Shown here piece by piece: positions 19,423 to 29,400 of a stretch of DNA of 64,000 nucleotides. The position numbers and the translations under genes are program-made. Under the pieces are notes generated by a model. It made no database searches, was not told the origin of the DNA, and saw nothing but the letters and a program-made list of their open reading frames with translations. How positions within the stretch are numbered: position 1 is the first letter of the stretch; each line of letters opens with the position of its first letter. The DNA is taken from the NCBI RefSeq assembly GCF_028550415.1, contig NZ_JAQQKX010000010.1, positions 62,001 to 126,000 on the forward strand, written 5' to 3'. The stretch is from Asticcacaulis aquaticus (lineage in GTDB: Bacteria; Pseudomonadota; Alphaproteobacteria; Caulobacterales; Caulobacteraceae).

Positions 19423-20274
19423 ATGTCTCTCACGGCTGCCGTGCGTGCGCCCGACCGGGATGCCCGCGTTGCCCATATTGCCGAACGTGCGAACTGGATT
19501 CGCCGCCGGTCCCTCAAAATGGTTTTCGACGCGCAGGCCGGTCACCCGGGCGGTGACCTGTCGGCGGCCGATATTCTGGCGACGCTCTATTTCGGCGTCA
19601 TGCGCTATGACGCGAAAAACCCTGCCGATCCGGCGCGCGATCGCTTTATCCTGTCCAAGGGGCACATTACCGGTGCGTTTTATTCGGTGCTGGCGGCGGC
19701 AGGTTATTTCCCGGAAGACGAACTCAACACCTATCTCCAGCCCTTGTCGCGACTAAACGGCCACCCCAATCGCATGTACCTGCCCGGCGTCGAGACCAAT
19801 ACCGGCCCGCTGGGGCACGGGTTTCCGGTCGGGGTTGGCATCGCTATCGCCGGTCAGATCGACAAGGCCGATTACCGCACCTTTGTTCTGACCGGCGACG
19901 GCGAGCTTCAGGAAGGCAGCATGTGGGAAGCGGCCATGACCGCAGGCCACCGTAAGCTCAATCGCCTGACCGTGATCGTCGACCGCAACCGCCTGCAACA
20001 GGGCATGGGGACCGAGGAAACCGTGGCGCTGGAGCCGCTGGCCGACAAGTGGCGGGCGTTCGGTTTCGCGGTCGAAGAGGTCGATGGCCACGACGTGGCG
20101 GCGCTGCTGGCGGTGCTTGAAGCATCGCCGGAAACCCGCGATAAACCTTTGTGCGTGATCGCCCATACCCATAAGGGGCAGGGGGTGTCCTTCATGCAGG
20201 ATAAGGCGTCCTGGCACCACGGCGTGCCGACGGCGGAACAGTTTGCTATGGCGATGAAAGAGCTGGAACTATGA
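19423..20274 (+). CDS. Transketolase N-terminal (TPP-binding) subunit, candidate apulose-4-phosphate transketolase subunit
   Basis: A 283-residue thiamine-diphosphate subunit. The ATG at 19423 is chosen because AAGGA (19412-19416) is well spaced; a TTG two codons earlier is in frame. Motifs: AGHPGGDLSAADILATLYF, SKGHITGAFYSVLA, GPLGHGFPVGVGIAIA, and the TPP/metal motif GDGELQEGSMWEA with IVDRN. It pairs with the C-terminal subunit that overlaps it by four bases. Split transketolases of this kind serve in special sugar pathways. In the non-oxidative D-apiose pathway such a pair moves a two-carbon unit from apulose 4-phosphate to glyceraldehyde 3-phosphate, giving dihydroxyacetone phosphate and xylulose 5-phosphate. 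The kinase, isomerase and importer beside it support that role. Confidence 0.88.
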   Translation: MSLTAAVRAPDRDARVAHIAERANWIRRRSLKMVFDAQAGHPGGDLSAADILATLYFGVMRYDAKNPADPARDRFILSKGHITGAFYSVLAAAGYFPEDELNTYLQPLSRLNGHPNRMYLPGVETNTGPLGHGFPVGVGIAIAGQIDKADYRTFVLTGDGELQEGSMWEAAMTAGHRKLNRLTVIVDRNRLQQGMGTEETVALEPLADKWRAFGFAVEEVDGHDVAALLAVLEASPETRDKPLCVIAHTHKGQGVSFMQDKASWHHGVPTAEQFAMAMKELEL

Positions 20275-21233
20275 GCGCGGCGACCCCTGTGGCGAGCAAC
20301 ATGTTCGATTGCCGCGACGCCTATGTGAAGGCCGTCGAAGAGTTGGCTGTCAACGACGCGCGCATCGTCACGGTGTGCAACGACAGCGTCGGCTCGTCCA
20401 AGCTGAATAAATTCCGCGACCGCTTCCCTGACCGTCTGGTCAATGTCGGCATCGCCGAGCAGAACATGATCGGCGTCAGCGCCGGTCTGGCCAATGGCGG
20501 CAAGATTCCGTTCGTGTCGGGGGCGTCGTGCTTCCTGACGGGGCGGGCGCTGGAGCAGATCAAGGCCGATATCGCCTATAGTCAGGCCAATGTGAAGCTC
20601 TGCGGCATGGCGCCGGGGGTCGGTTACGGCGATCTGGGGCCGACGCACCATTCGATCGAGGATCTGGCGTGGTTGCGGCCTTTGACGCATCTAACCATTC
20701 TCGTGCCGTCCGATCCGTGGGAAACCGCAGAAGCCATCAAGGCTGCCGCTGCGCTCGACGGGCCGGTCTTTATCCGCGTCAGCCGTACGCCGGTCCCGGC
20801 TCTCCCGCGCGAAAACGCAAAATTCGAAATCGGCAAGGCCGAAATCCTGCGTCAGGGCCATGACGCCGCGATCATCGCCAACGGCACCATGGTGCACCGG
20901 GCGCTGTCGGCGGCGGAGGCTCTGACCGACGAAGGGATCTCGGCGCGGGTCGTCAATCTGTCGTCGATATCGCCCCTCGATGAAGCCGCTATCGTCGAGG
21001 CCGGGAAAACCGGTGCCGTCGTCACGGTCGAAGAGCACGTTATCCGCGGAGGCTTAGGCGGCGCGGTCGCCGAGATACTGGCCACGCAACAGCCGTGCCC
21101 GATGCGCATTCTGGGCTTCCCCAACTTCGCCCCGACCGGTTCGGCGGAGTTTCTGTTCGAGCATTTCGGCCTCACCGCCGAGGGCATTGCGCAGAATGTG
21201 CGCGAGCTGCTGAACGCACGGCGGGCGGGATGA
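20271..21233 (+). CDS. Transketolase C-terminal (pyrimidine-binding) subunit, candidate apulose-4-phosphate transketolase subunit
   Basis: A 320-residue protein with the pyrimidine-binding domain (residues 10-175: RFPDRLVNVGIAEQNMIGVS, with the catalytic Glu in IAEQN) and the C-terminal transketolase domain (190-315: GHDAAIIANGTMVHRAL, VVTVEEHVIRGGLGGAV). Together with the N-terminal subunit it makes a complete transketolase of about 600 residues. The ATGA overlap with that gene ensures equal synthesis. The next gene, the FGGY kinase, overlaps its stop by four bases, so all three are translationally coupled. The context fits apulose-4-phosphate as donor, but an ordinary pentose phosphate role cannot be excluded from sequence alone. 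Confidence 0.88.
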   Translation: MSAATPVASNMFDCRDAYVKAVEELAVNDARIVTVCNDSVGSSKLNKFRDRFPDRLVNVGIAEQNMIGVSAGLANGGKIPFVSGASCFLTGRALEQIKADIAYSQANVKLCGMAPGVGYGDLGPTHHSIEDLAWLRPLTHLTILVPSDPWETAEAIKAAAALDGPVFIRVSRTPVPALPRENAKFEIGKAEILRQGHDAAIIANGTMVHRALSAAEALTDEGISARVVNLSSISPLDEAAIVEAGKTGAVVTVEEHVIRGGLGGAVAEILATQQPCPMRILGFPNFAPTGSAEFLFEHFGLTAEGIAQNVRELLNARRAG

Positions 21234-22669
21234 GCGCATCGCCGCTCATACTGGCCATCGATCAGGGGACGACCAATTCCAAGGCGTTCCTGATCGATCC
21301 GCAGGGCGGGATCGTCGCGAAGGCCTCGCGACCGATGACGGTGACGCACCCTCAGCCGGGCTGGGCCGAGCTCGATCCGTGCGGCATCTGGCAGACGGTG
21401 CGCGAGACGATAGACGAGGTCAGCGCGGGACGTGATGTCGCCGCCATCGCCATTTCCAATCAGCGCGAGTCGATCCTGCTATGGGACGCGGCGACGGGTG
21501 AACCGGTCGGGCCGTGTGTTATCTGGCAGTGTCGCCGCTCGTCCGATGCTTGCGCTCTGCTGCGCGAATACGGCCACGAGGCGATGATCGTCGAAAAAAC
21601 CGGCCTTGGTATCGATCCGCTGTTTCCGGCTTTGAAACTGGCGTGGTTGCTCGATAACCTGCCCGACGCCCGGGTGAGGGCTGAACGCGGTGAGTTGCGC
21701 GCCGGGACGGTCGATAGCTGGCTGCTGTGGAACCTGACCGGCGGTAAGGTCCACGCGACCGACGCCTCGAACGCCTCACGCACGCAGTTGATGAATATCG
21801 ACACCGGGCGCTGGGACGCCGATCTGGCCGAGCTGTTCCGGTTGCCGGTGTCGCTGTTGCCGGAGATCAAGGCGTCGGACGCCCTGTTTGGCCATACGGC
21901 GGACGGTGTGCCGATCCACGCCCTGATGGGTGATTCCCACGCGGCCCTGTTCGGGCACGGCATTTCAACCCCAGGCCGAATCAAGGCGACTCTGGGCACC
22001 GGCAGCTCACTGATGGCCGTGACCGGCGCGCGGGCGTATTCGACGCACGGCCTGTCGGGGACGGTGGCGTGGTCGCGCCACGGCGACGTCGTTCACGCGC
22101 TGGAAGGCAATATTTCCGTGTCGGGTCAGGCGGCGGCCTTTGCGACGCGGCTGCTTAATCTGGCCAACGAAGCGGCCCTGACCGAACTGGCGAAAACCTT
22201 GTCCGACAATGGCGGCGTGGTCTTTGTTCCGGCGCTGGCAGGGCTTGGCGCGCCTCACTGGAAGGACCGCGCGCGCGGTCAGATCACCGGCATGACCCTG
22301 GCCACCGAACCCGCCCACGTGGCGCGGGCGGCGCTGGAAGCCATCGCCCTGCAAATCCGCGATGTCTTCGTCGCCATGGAGGCCGATCTGGGCGCGGAGT
22401 TACCCGATATCTCCGTCGATGGCGGTGCCGCGGCCAGCGATGTCCTGATGCAGATCCTCGCCGATCTCCTCAACCGGCCCGTCCGCCGTCCGGCGGTGAC
22501 CGAGGTCACGGCCTGCGGCGTGGCGCGCATGGCGGGCGAAGCGCTCGGCCTGTGGCAGGGCCGGGGAGACACCGAAGACACCGTTTTCACGCCGCGCCTC
22601 AATCAGGCCGCGCGCACGCAAATCTTGTCGCAATGGTACGCGGCCATAGAAAAAGCCAAACAGGAATAG
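21230..22669 (+). CDS. FGGY-family carbohydrate kinase, candidate D-apulose kinase
   Basis: A 479-residue sugar kinase. The ATG at 21230 is chosen because it overlaps the transketolase stop (ATGA) and yields [20 protein letters not shown], the ATPase-fold start of the family; a longer frame upstream lies inside the transketolase gene. FGGY_N spans about 6-240 and FGGY_C about 250-440, with [12 protein letters not shown] and [17 protein letters not shown]. It resembles glycerol, xylulose and erythritol kinases and phosphorylates a polyol or ketose. Between a split transketolase and a TIM-barrel isomerase, the best fit is D-apulose to D-apulose 4-phosphate in apiose catabolism. Substrate choice is inferred from context. 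Confidence 0.87.
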   Translation: MSASPLILAIDQGTTNSKAFLIDPQGGIVAKASRPMTVTHPQPGWAELDPCGIWQTVRETIDEVSAGRDVAAIAISNQRESILLWDAATGEPVGPCVIWQCRRSSDACALLREYGHEAMIVEKTGLGIDPLFPALKLAWLLDNLPDARVRAERGELRAGTVDSWLLWNLTGGKVHATDASNASRTQLMNIDTGRWDADLAELFRLPVSLLPEIKASDALFGHTADGVPIHALMGDSHAALFGHGISTPGRIKATLGTGSSLMAVTGARAYSTHGLSGTVAWSRHGDVVHALEGNISVSGQAAAFATRLLNLANEAALTELAKTLSDNGGVVFVPALAGLGAPHWKDRARGQITGMTLATEPAHVARAALEAIALQIRDVFVAMEADLGAELPDISVDGGAAASDVLMQILADLLNRPVRRPAVTEVTACGVARMAGEALGLWQGRGDTEDTVFTPRLNQAARTQILSQWYAAIEKAKQE

Positions 22670-22679
22670 GAAGTTACCC

Positions 22680-23672
22680 ATGACCGGACAGCAAAAACCC
22701 GCTCAACGCTATGGCGCAGGCATCTGGCATTTCGCGACCTATGTCGACCGTTACGCCACCGATGGCTACGGCCCGCAGCGCAGCCTGCTGGAGATGATCG
22801 ATCTGGCCGGTCAGGTCGGCGACCTGTCGGTGGTCGATATCAACTATCCCTTCCCCGGCGGCGGGGTGTCGTTCGAAGAGGTCGAGGCGGCGCTGAAGCG
22901 CAACAATCTCAGCGTTATCGGCATCACGCCGGAAATCTATACGCAGGTCTTTTCGAAGGGCTCGTTCACCAACCCCGATCCGGGCGTGCGTCGTCTGGCC
23001 AACGAAATGTGCAACGAAGCCGCCAAGGTTGTGCGTCGTTTCGGTGCTGATTACGTCAAGCTGTGGCCGGGTCAGGACGGCTGGGACTACCCGTTCCAGG
23101 TCGATTATCACGATCTGTGGAAGCTTTCGATGGACGGCGTCGGTGAACTGGCCAGCCAGAACCCCGACCTGAAATTCGTCATCGAATATAAGCCGCGCGA
23201 GCCGCGCAACCATATGAGCTATGATTCGGTGGCGCGGACCCTTCTGGGTATCGAGAAGATCGGCCTGCCCAATATCGGCATCCTGCTCGACTTCGGTCAC
23301 GCGCTCTACGGCGGCGAGTCCCCGGCGGATTCGGCGCAACTTGCTATCGATTACGGTCGCCTGTTTGGCATGGACGTCAACGACAACTTGCGCGGCTGGG
23401 ACGATGACATGATCGCCGGCTCGATCCACCCGATGGAGCTGATGGAATTCTTCTATGTCCTGCGCAAGAACAAGTGGAAAGGCGTCTGGCAGCTCGATCA
23501 GTTCCCGTTCCGCGACGACTGCGTGGGCGCGGCCAAGAGCGCGATTTCGTTCCTCAAACACATCGATCAGGCGCTGGACCGGCTCGACTGGGATGCCATG
23601 AAGGCCGCGCAATCGCGTCAGGATGCCGTCGCCGCGACCAATCTGGCCCGTGCGGCCTTGTTCAATTTCTAA
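22680..23672 (+). CDS. Xylose-isomerase-like TIM-barrel sugar isomerase, candidate D-apiose isomerase
   Basis: A 330-residue AP-endonuclease-2/xylose isomerase-like barrel. It begins with [20 protein letters not shown] and carries likely metal ligands in [13 protein letters not shown] (Glu), [15 protein letters not shown] (Asp, His) and [13 protein letters not shown] (Asp). It belongs to the group often labelled sugar phosphate isomerase/epimerase or rhamnose-isomerase-like; members in apiose loci convert D-apiose to the ketose D-apulose. It follows the kinase by 10 bases with AGGAA before the start, and precedes the transaldolase by 9 bases. Placing it as the first enzyme of apiose catabolism is the most coherent reading of the operon. 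L-rhamnose or another aldose is the main alternative. Confidence 0.83.
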   Translation: MTGQQKPAQRYGAGIWHFATYVDRYATDGYGPQRSLLEMIDLAGQVGDLSVVDINYPFPGGGVSFEEVEAALKRNNLSVIGITPEIYTQVFSKGSFTNPDPGVRRLANEMCNEAAKVVRRFGADYVKLWPGQDGWDYPFQVDYHDLWKLSMDGVGELASQNPDLKFVIEYKPREPRNHMSYDSVARTLLGIEKIGLPNIGILLDFGHALYGGESPADSAQLAIDYGRLFGMDVNDNLRGWDDDMIAGSIHPMELMEFFYVLRKNKWKGVWQLDQFPFRDDCVGAAKSAISFLKHIDQALDRLDWDAMKAAQSRQDAVAATNLARAALFNF

Positions 23673-23681
23673 GAGACTCTG

Positions 23682-24335
23682 ATGCTTATTTTTGCCGATA
23701 CCGCCGACACCCAGCTTCTGGCCGAACTCAATGAAACCGGCCTGATCGACGGGGTGACGACCAACCCGACCATCATCGCCAAATCGGGGCGCAACATGGC
23801 CGAGGTGATCAGGGAAATCTGCGATATCGTCGATGGCCCGATCTCCGCCGAAGTCGCCGCCACCGAGTTCCGTCAGATGGTTGCCGAGGGTGAAAAACTG
23901 GCTCAGATCGCCGACAATGTCGTGATCAAGGTGCCGCTGACGGTCGATGGCCTGAAGGCCACCAAGGTCTTTTCCGAACAGGGCCTGATGACCAATGTCA
24001 CCCTGTGCTTCTCGGTGACGCAGGCGCTTCTGGCGGCCAAGGCCGGGGCGACCTTCGTGTCACCGTTCGTCGGTCGTCTGGACGACCGTGGCGAGGACGG
24101 CATGCAGCTGATCCGCGACATCCGTCAGGTGTTCAACAACTACGACTTCGAAACGGCCATTCTGGCGGCTTCGCTTCGTAACACCACCCACGTCGCTCAG
24201 GCCGCTATCGCGGGTTCGGACTGCGCCACTCTGCCGCCTGCGGTTATTCAGGCCATGTTCCAGCACGACCTGACCGACAAGGGCTTAGAGACCTTCCTCG
24301 CCGACTGGGCGAAGACCGGTCAGTCTATCCTCTAG
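23682..24335 (+). CDS. Transaldolase (short TAL/FSA-family type)
   Basis: A 217-residue class I aldolase-fold enzyme. The Schiff-base lysine is Lys83 ([11 protein letters not shown]), with [11 protein letters not shown] and TNVTLCFS as family signatures. Two positions separate transaldolases from fructose-6-phosphate aldolases: here there is Glu57 (SAEV) rather than Gln, and Phe129 (SPFVGRLDD) rather than Tyr, both pointing to true transaldolase. It would move dihydroxyacetone units between sugar phosphates and so recycle the xylulose 5-phosphate made by the transketolase pair. It lies 9 bases after the isomerase gene in the same operon. Confidence 0.88.
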   Translation: MLIFADTADTQLLAELNETGLIDGVTTNPTIIAKSGRNMAEVIREICDIVDGPISAEVAATEFRQMVAEGEKLAQIADNVVIKVPLTVDGLKATKVFSEQGLMTNVTLCFSVTQALLAAKAGATFVSPFVGRLDDRGEDGMQLIRDIRQVFNNYDFETAILAASLRNTTHVAQAAIAGSDCATLPPAVIQAMFQHDLTDKGLETFLADWAKTGQSIL

Positions 24336-24368
24336 CTGAATAACAAATATAAACGACAGGAAACGCTC

Positions 24369-25832
24369 ATGACGAAACGGACCTTAACCGGGTGGCTATG
24401 TGCCGGACTGATGCTGACGACCCTGCCCGGCGTGCCGGTGGCCGCTACGCCTGAGGCGACGGCGCAGGCGCCGGAAGCGCGAGACAAAATCCGCCTGTTT
24501 GTCCTGACCGATATCGGCGGCGATCCCGACGACCTTCAGTCGATGGTCCGCCTGATGACCTATGCCAATCAGTTCGACATCGAAGGTCTGGTCGCCACCA
24601 AAAACAGCGCCGGGGTGTTTCCGGAGCAGATCGATCACGTCATCGAAGCCTATGGCAAGGTGCGCGATAATCTGGAGCGTCACGAAAAGGGTTTTCCGAC
24701 CGAGCAGGCCCTGCGCGCCACCATCGCGTCAGGTCCCAATTTCGACGGCATCGAAACGATCGGCAAGGGTAAGGACTCCGCTGGTTCCGAGCTTCTGATC
24801 AAGGCGGTCGATCGCGACGATCCGCGCCCGGTCTGGGTCACGGTCTGGGGCGGCCCCAGCGTCCTTGCGCAGGCCCTGTGGAAGGTCAAGGCGACGCGGT
24901 CAAAGGCCGAGGTGGCGAAATTCGTGTCGAAACTTCGTGTCTATGCGATTTCGGATCAGGACGATGCCGGACCGTGGATCAGGCGCGAGTTTCCGGGTCT
25001 GTTTTACATCGTCAATCCCGGCGGCAATTTCCATATGTCGACCTGGATCGGCATCGGCGGCGATATGTTCCACGGCCGCTTCGGCGGGGCCGACTGGTCG
25101 CTGGTGACCAATGAGTGGCTGGACAAAAATATCCGCACCAAGGGACCGCTGGGCGCGGTCTATCCCGCGTGGAAGTTTCAGATGGAAGGCGATACGCCGT
25201 CCTTCCTCTATCTGGTCGACAATGGCCTGAGCGCGCCGGAGCACCCCAACTGGGGTGGCTGGGGCGGTCGCTACGAACTCTATACCCCGCCGACGCAGAA
25301 ATGGTTCTTCGAACCGGAAACCCGGCCGATCTGGACGACCGCGATGGACGAGGTGCTGGGGCTGGACAACGAATGGCACACGACCATGCACGCGACCGTC
25401 TGGCGCTGGCGCGAGGCCTATCAGAACGATTTTGCCGCGCGGATGGACTGGACGACCAAGCCCTATGACAAGGCCAACCATCCGCCGGTCGTGAAGCTCG
25501 ACATGCCGGCCTATATCAAGGCGAAACCGGGTGAGCGCGTGGATCTGAGTGCCGTCGGCACGACCGATCCGGATGGTGATGCGGTGTCCTACAACTGGTT
25601 CGTCTATGAGGAAGCCGGGACGCGCGGCATGATGAACTCTTTCACCGGGGTCAAGTTGCCAGTGCAGAACTTCGATCAACAAAAGGCGTGGCTGACGGTC
25701 AAGAAGGACCGCGTCAACAAGCCGGGGACCGGGACAATTCATGTCATTGTGGCCGTCACCGACCACGGCACGCCGCGCCTGACACGCTATAAGCGGGTCA
25801 TCATCGACGTGCAGCCAGAACCCAAGCCCTAG
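24369..25832 (+). CDS. Secreted DUF1593 (Sde182-like) protein with nucleoside-hydrolase-like domain
   Basis: A 487-residue exported protein with signal MTKRTLTGWLCAGLMLTTLP. The mature N-terminal domain (about 40-330) looks like a nucleoside hydrolase: FVLTDIGGDPDDLQS parallels the Asp-rich calcium site of inosine-uridine hydrolases, followed by MTYANQFDIEGLVAT and VWVTVWGGPSVLAQAL. The C-terminal 120 residues form an Ig/cadherin-like domain (SAVGTTDPDGDAVSYNWF). The family occurs with polysaccharide degradation genes; one member was first described as cellulose-binding. It lies 33 bases after the transaldolase gene on the same strand, so it is probably co-transcribed with the sugar pathway. 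Because the fold cleaves ribofuranosides, activity on furanosidic pectin sugars such as apiose is conceivable; that is speculation. Confidence 0.78.
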   Translation: MTKRTLTGWLCAGLMLTTLPGVPVAATPEATAQAPEARDKIRLFVLTDIGGDPDDLQSMVRLMTYANQFDIEGLVATKNSAGVFPEQIDHVIEAYGKVRDNLERHEKGFPTEQALRATIASGPNFDGIETIGKGKDSAGSELLIKAVDRDDPRPVWVTVWGGPSVLAQALWKVKATRSKAEVAKFVSKLRVYAISDQDDAGPWIRREFPGLFYIVNPGGNFHMSTWIGIGGDMFHGRFGGADWSLVTNEWLDKNIRTKGPLGAVYPAWKFQMEGDTPSFLYLVDNGLSAPEHPNWGGWGGRYELYTPPTQKWFFEPETRPIWTTAMDEVLGLDNEWHTTMHATVWRWREAYQNDFAARMDWTTKPYDKANHPPVVKLDMPAYIKAKPGERVDLSAVGTTDPDGDAVSYNWFVYEEAGTRGMMNSFTGVKLPVQNFDQQKAWLTVKKDRVNKPGTGTIHVIVAVTDHGTPRLTRYKRVIIDVQPEPKP

Positions 25833-25842
25833 CGGCCAGACC

Positions 25843-25880
25843 CCGGGTGTGTTAGGGTGTGTACATCTGCACACACCCGG
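25843..25880. promoter_or_regulatory. Operator-like repeat array of the toxin-antitoxin operon
   Basis: Two direct copies of GGGTGTGT (25845-25852 and 25855-25862), ten bases apart, face one inverted copy ACACACCC (25871-25878). CCGGGTGTGT and ACACACCCGG make a perfect 10-bp inverted repeat. It ends directly upstream of the antitoxin start, a typical place for an autoregulatory ribbon-helix-helix operator. Confidence 0.7.
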
Positions 25881-25888
25881 AGCCGATC

Positions 25889-26146
25889 ATGCCCAGCACC
25901 ACCATGACCATCCGTGTCAGCACCGACGTCAAGGCGCGCCTTGAGCGTCTGGCCGAAAGCACACAGCGCAGCCAATCGTGGCTGGCGGGTGAAGCGGTGA
26001 GCGCCTATGTCGAGCGTGAACTGGCGATCGTCGAGGGCATCAGGCAAGGCATGGAGGATGCTTGCGCGGGCCGCACCGTCAGTCATGAAGAGGCAATGGC
26101 CGAGTTACAGGCTATTATCGACGCGGCACAATCGGGTCGAGCGTAA
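25889..26146 (+). CDS. Ribbon-helix-helix antitoxin (ParD/CopG type)
   Basis: An 85-residue protein. The start at 25889 is preferred because CGGAG (25878-25882) is well spaced and an upstream ATG (25859) lies inside the operator repeats. The N-terminus, TMTIRVSTDVKARLERLAES, is the classic beta-strand and helix of a ribbon-helix-helix DNA-binding domain; the acidic C-terminal half would wrap and neutralise the toxin. The toxin gene follows after three bases. It probably represses its own operon through the repeats just upstream. Confidence 0.88.
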   Translation: MPSTTMTIRVSTDVKARLERLAESTQRSQSWLAGEAVSAYVERELAIVEGIRQGMEDACAGRTVSHEEAMAELQAIIDAAQSGRA

Positions 26147-26149
26147 GTC

Positions 26150-26449
26150 TTGCCGACGGTTCGCTGGTCGCGGGGTGCGCTTGATGATGTTAAGGCGCAA
26201 ATCACCTATATATCCGCCGATAACCCTCTGGCCGCGCAAAAGGTAATCGACCGATTGAATACGGCTGCTGACGCACTGGGTCGTCGGCTAACCGGCCGTC
26301 CCGGACGGGTCACAGGCAGCTACGAGACGTCGGTGACTGGTGTGCCCTATATCCTCTGTTATGAGGTATGGCCGGATGACACGGTCTATATTCTCCGGGT
26401 CATCCACACCGCTCGCGACTGGCCGGAAGGTGCGTTTCCTAAACCGTAA
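26150..26449 (+). CDS. RelE/ParE family toxin
   Basis: A 99-residue protein reading from a TTG at 26150, three bases after the antitoxin stop. It has the ParE/RelE pattern: VRWSRGALDDVKAQITYIS at the start, LGRRLTGRPGRVTGSYETSV in the middle and VYILRVIHTARDWP at the end. ParE toxins block gyrase and RelE toxins cut mRNA; the HTARDWP ending is closer to ParE-like proteins. The 3' end overlaps the convergent alpha-rhamnosidase gene by 11 bases, suggesting the pair was inserted without much spare sequence. Confidence 0.88.
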   Translation: MPTVRWSRGALDDVKAQITYISADNPLAAQKVIDRLNTAADALGRRLTGRPGRVTGSYETSVTGVPYILCYEVWPDDTVYILRVIHTARDWPEGAFPKP

Positions 26450-29400
26450 ACCGGTAACTGCCTGACCCGACCTCGAAGCGCACCTTGCCACCCTCGCGGC
26501 GGAGGCTGCGGATATCGGCGTGGCCGGTCAGAGCCTTGCCGCCTTCGCGCCAGACGCCGTCGGGCAGGATGACCTCGGCCACGGCATTGGGCGGCACGGT
26601 CAGGTCGTAGGTTTTCAGGCCCGCCGCGTTGCCGGTGACAGCTCCGGCCATCGTCCCCAGACACGAGTCGTAGCGGGCCGTGACCTTGCCGACGTTGGGC
26701 AGGTAGATCGGCTCGACCGTCATTCTGCGGAAGCCGGGTGCTGCGGGTGCCAGACCGGCCAGCCGCCGGTACATGAAGCCGCACACAGCGCCATAGGCGT
26801 AGTGATTATAGCTGTTCATGGCCAGATCGCCGGTGTCGCCGTCCCAGCGCTCCCACATGGTCGTCGCGCCCTTGAGCGGCATATAGCCCCAGGAGGGTTT
26901 CTCGCGCTGCTTGAGCAGGCCCGACACTTCTTCGAGATGGCCGGTGTCGGCCAGCACGTCGAGCAGGTACGGCGTGCCAAGGAAACCGGTCGACAGCTTC
27001 ATGCCGCGACCTCGGATTTCCTTGGCCAGTATCTCACCGGCGGCGGCGCGGCGTTCGGCGGGGACAAGGTTGAAATAGAGGGCGAGGATCTGCGAGGTCT
27101 GGCTGCCGTTACCCGCCTTGCCATCGGTGCCGACGAACTCTTTTGCGAAAGCTGTGCCGATTTTGGCGCGCACGTCGCGGTATTTCGCAGCCTCGGCCTC
27201 GCGCCCCGTGGCGGCGGCCATCTGCGTCATAAGATCGGCGCAGTAGGCCCAGTAGCCGGTCGCGCACAGGATGCGCGGGGTGGTCTCGTCGTCCGGCTTG
27301 ACCGCATCGACCGACAGCCAGTCGCCGAGGTCGAGGCCGCGTTCCTTGCGCCAGACATAGTCGGGATTGTACTTATAGAGGTAATCCATCCATTTGGTCA
27401 TGGCGACCCAGTTCTCATTGATCACCGATGTGTCGCCATAGCGCCGCCACAGGGTCCACGGCAGGATGACGCCCGCTTCCGACCAGCCCGCTGTTGTGAC
27501 TTCCGGGAAGGATTCCGGCTGCGGGCAGACGATAGGGAAGGCCCCTTCGTCGGTCTGCGACGCCCGCACCTCATCGAGATAGCGGCGGATGAACGGGTCG
27601 CACTCCATATTGAAGGTGGCGGCGTCGAGGAAGACCTGAATATCGCCCATCCAGCCCATGCGCTCGTCGCGCTGCGGGCAGTCGGTCGGCACCATGAAGA
27701 AGTTCGAGCGCTGGCTCCACACCGAATTTTGCCAGAATTTCTGGATGATCGGATCGTCGAAGGTCATCTTGCCGGTTTCGCGGCAGTAAGACGTCACGAC
27801 GATACCCTCGATATCGGCGGGCGTCGGCACGCCGGGGAAGTTTTCGACCTGCACGTAGCGGAAGCCGTGATAGGTGAAGCTCGGCTCAAAGGTTTCATCA
27901 CCCGCATCGCCGCGCAGAGTATAGATATCGCGGCACTTGGCCATCCGCAGATTGGCTTGATCGACCTCGCCGTCGGCCTTGAGATATTCGGCAAATTTCA
28001 GCGTTACCGTGTGGCCGGACTTACCCTTGACGTTCAGGCGCGCCCATCCGGCGAAGTTTTGCCCGAAATCGACGACATAGATCCCGGGCTTCGGCTGGGT
28101 GATGGTGCCGCGGCGTTTGGCGACGGGGACGAGGGCCGGGCCGGTCTGGGCGACGATTTTGGTGTTGGGGGCCTGACCCAGTCGCACGGTGGGCCAGCGC
28201 GCGGCGTTAAAGCCGGTCTTGTCCCAGCCGTCGGTCTTCAGGCGCGCGTCAAAGACCTCACCGTCATAGATTTCCGAGGTGACGATCGGCGATTGCCCGA
28301 TGCGCCAGCTATCGTCGGTGACGACCCATTCCGATGTGCCGTCGGCATAGTCGAGACGCAGTTGCGCCATCAGGCGACGCGGCGCGGGGCCGAAGCCGTA
28401 ACGCTCCAGTCGCCACCCAAAGGCGGAAGCGTAGAAGCCGTCGCCCATCACCACGCCGAAAGCATTGTCTCCGGCGCGGATCAGCCTGGTGACATCGTAG
28501 GTCTGGTAATAGATATGGTCTTTGGTTACCGAGATTTCCGGTGCCATCTTCGCCGCCGACACCGGCTGACCGTTCAGGCGCGCCTCATAGGCCCCCAGCG
28601 CCGTGGCGTAGAGGCGGGCATTGACCACCTTCTTAGTGAGCGTAAAGGCCTTGCGCAGCAGCATGGCCGGTTCGGCGGGGCGTGGATCGTTCTGGGCGTC
28701 TGCGCCTGATTTCTGCGCCCTGACCCAGCCGGAGGCGTCGAAATCGGCCTTCGTCCAGGCTTCGGGCGGCAGGGGCCGCACCTTCCAGTTCGTATCGCTG
28801 ACCAGACGTTTGATCGTACCGTCGGACAGGCGCAAACGGATCAGGGCGGCAAAGGCCCCGCCATCGACCGGGAAGAAACCGGTCGTTTCGGCCTGCACCA
28901 GCACACAGACGCTATTTTTGCCGGGTTTCAGCTTCGCCGGGACCGGCACCAGCGTCCCCCAGTTCGGCACCAGTTGGTCGGGTGTGGGTAAGGTCTCGCC
29001 ATTGGCCCATACACCCCTGATCCAGTCCTTGCCCGCGATCAGGACTTCGGACGAGGCAAGATTGGCAGGCACGTCGAAGTCGAGACGAAAGGCATGCAGG
29101 CGGTTGTCGAGCGCCTTTTCCGACCAGATCCATTGCAGGCCCGCCTTGCGGTCGCCCTCAGCCAAAGCGTCTTCGGCGACGATCCATTGCGCTTTCCAGT
29201 CGCCGGGCGCCAGCAGGCCTGTCTCGAACCACGCCGGTGCCGAGGCCGCCTTGCGGCCTTTGGTATCGCGCACCTCGACCGTCCACCAGACGCGCTGCAT
29301 GGCGTTGAGCGGCTTGCCTTTGTAGGGGATGTCGAAACAGGCGTCCGAGACGATATCGCCCGAATCCCACAGGTCCGCCGTGCCCGGTTTCGACCCGGCA

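Noticed and set aside
22680-23672. L-rhamnose isomerase, which would fit the rhamnosidases nearby
   Set aside because: The operon lacks rhamnulose kinase of the expected type and rhamnulose-1-phosphate aldolase, while the split transketolase and transaldolase fit apiose better. It stays a possible alternative.
23682-24335. Fructose-6-phosphate aldolase as the product
   Set aside because: The Glu and Phe at the two diagnostic positions match transaldolase rather than the aldolase.
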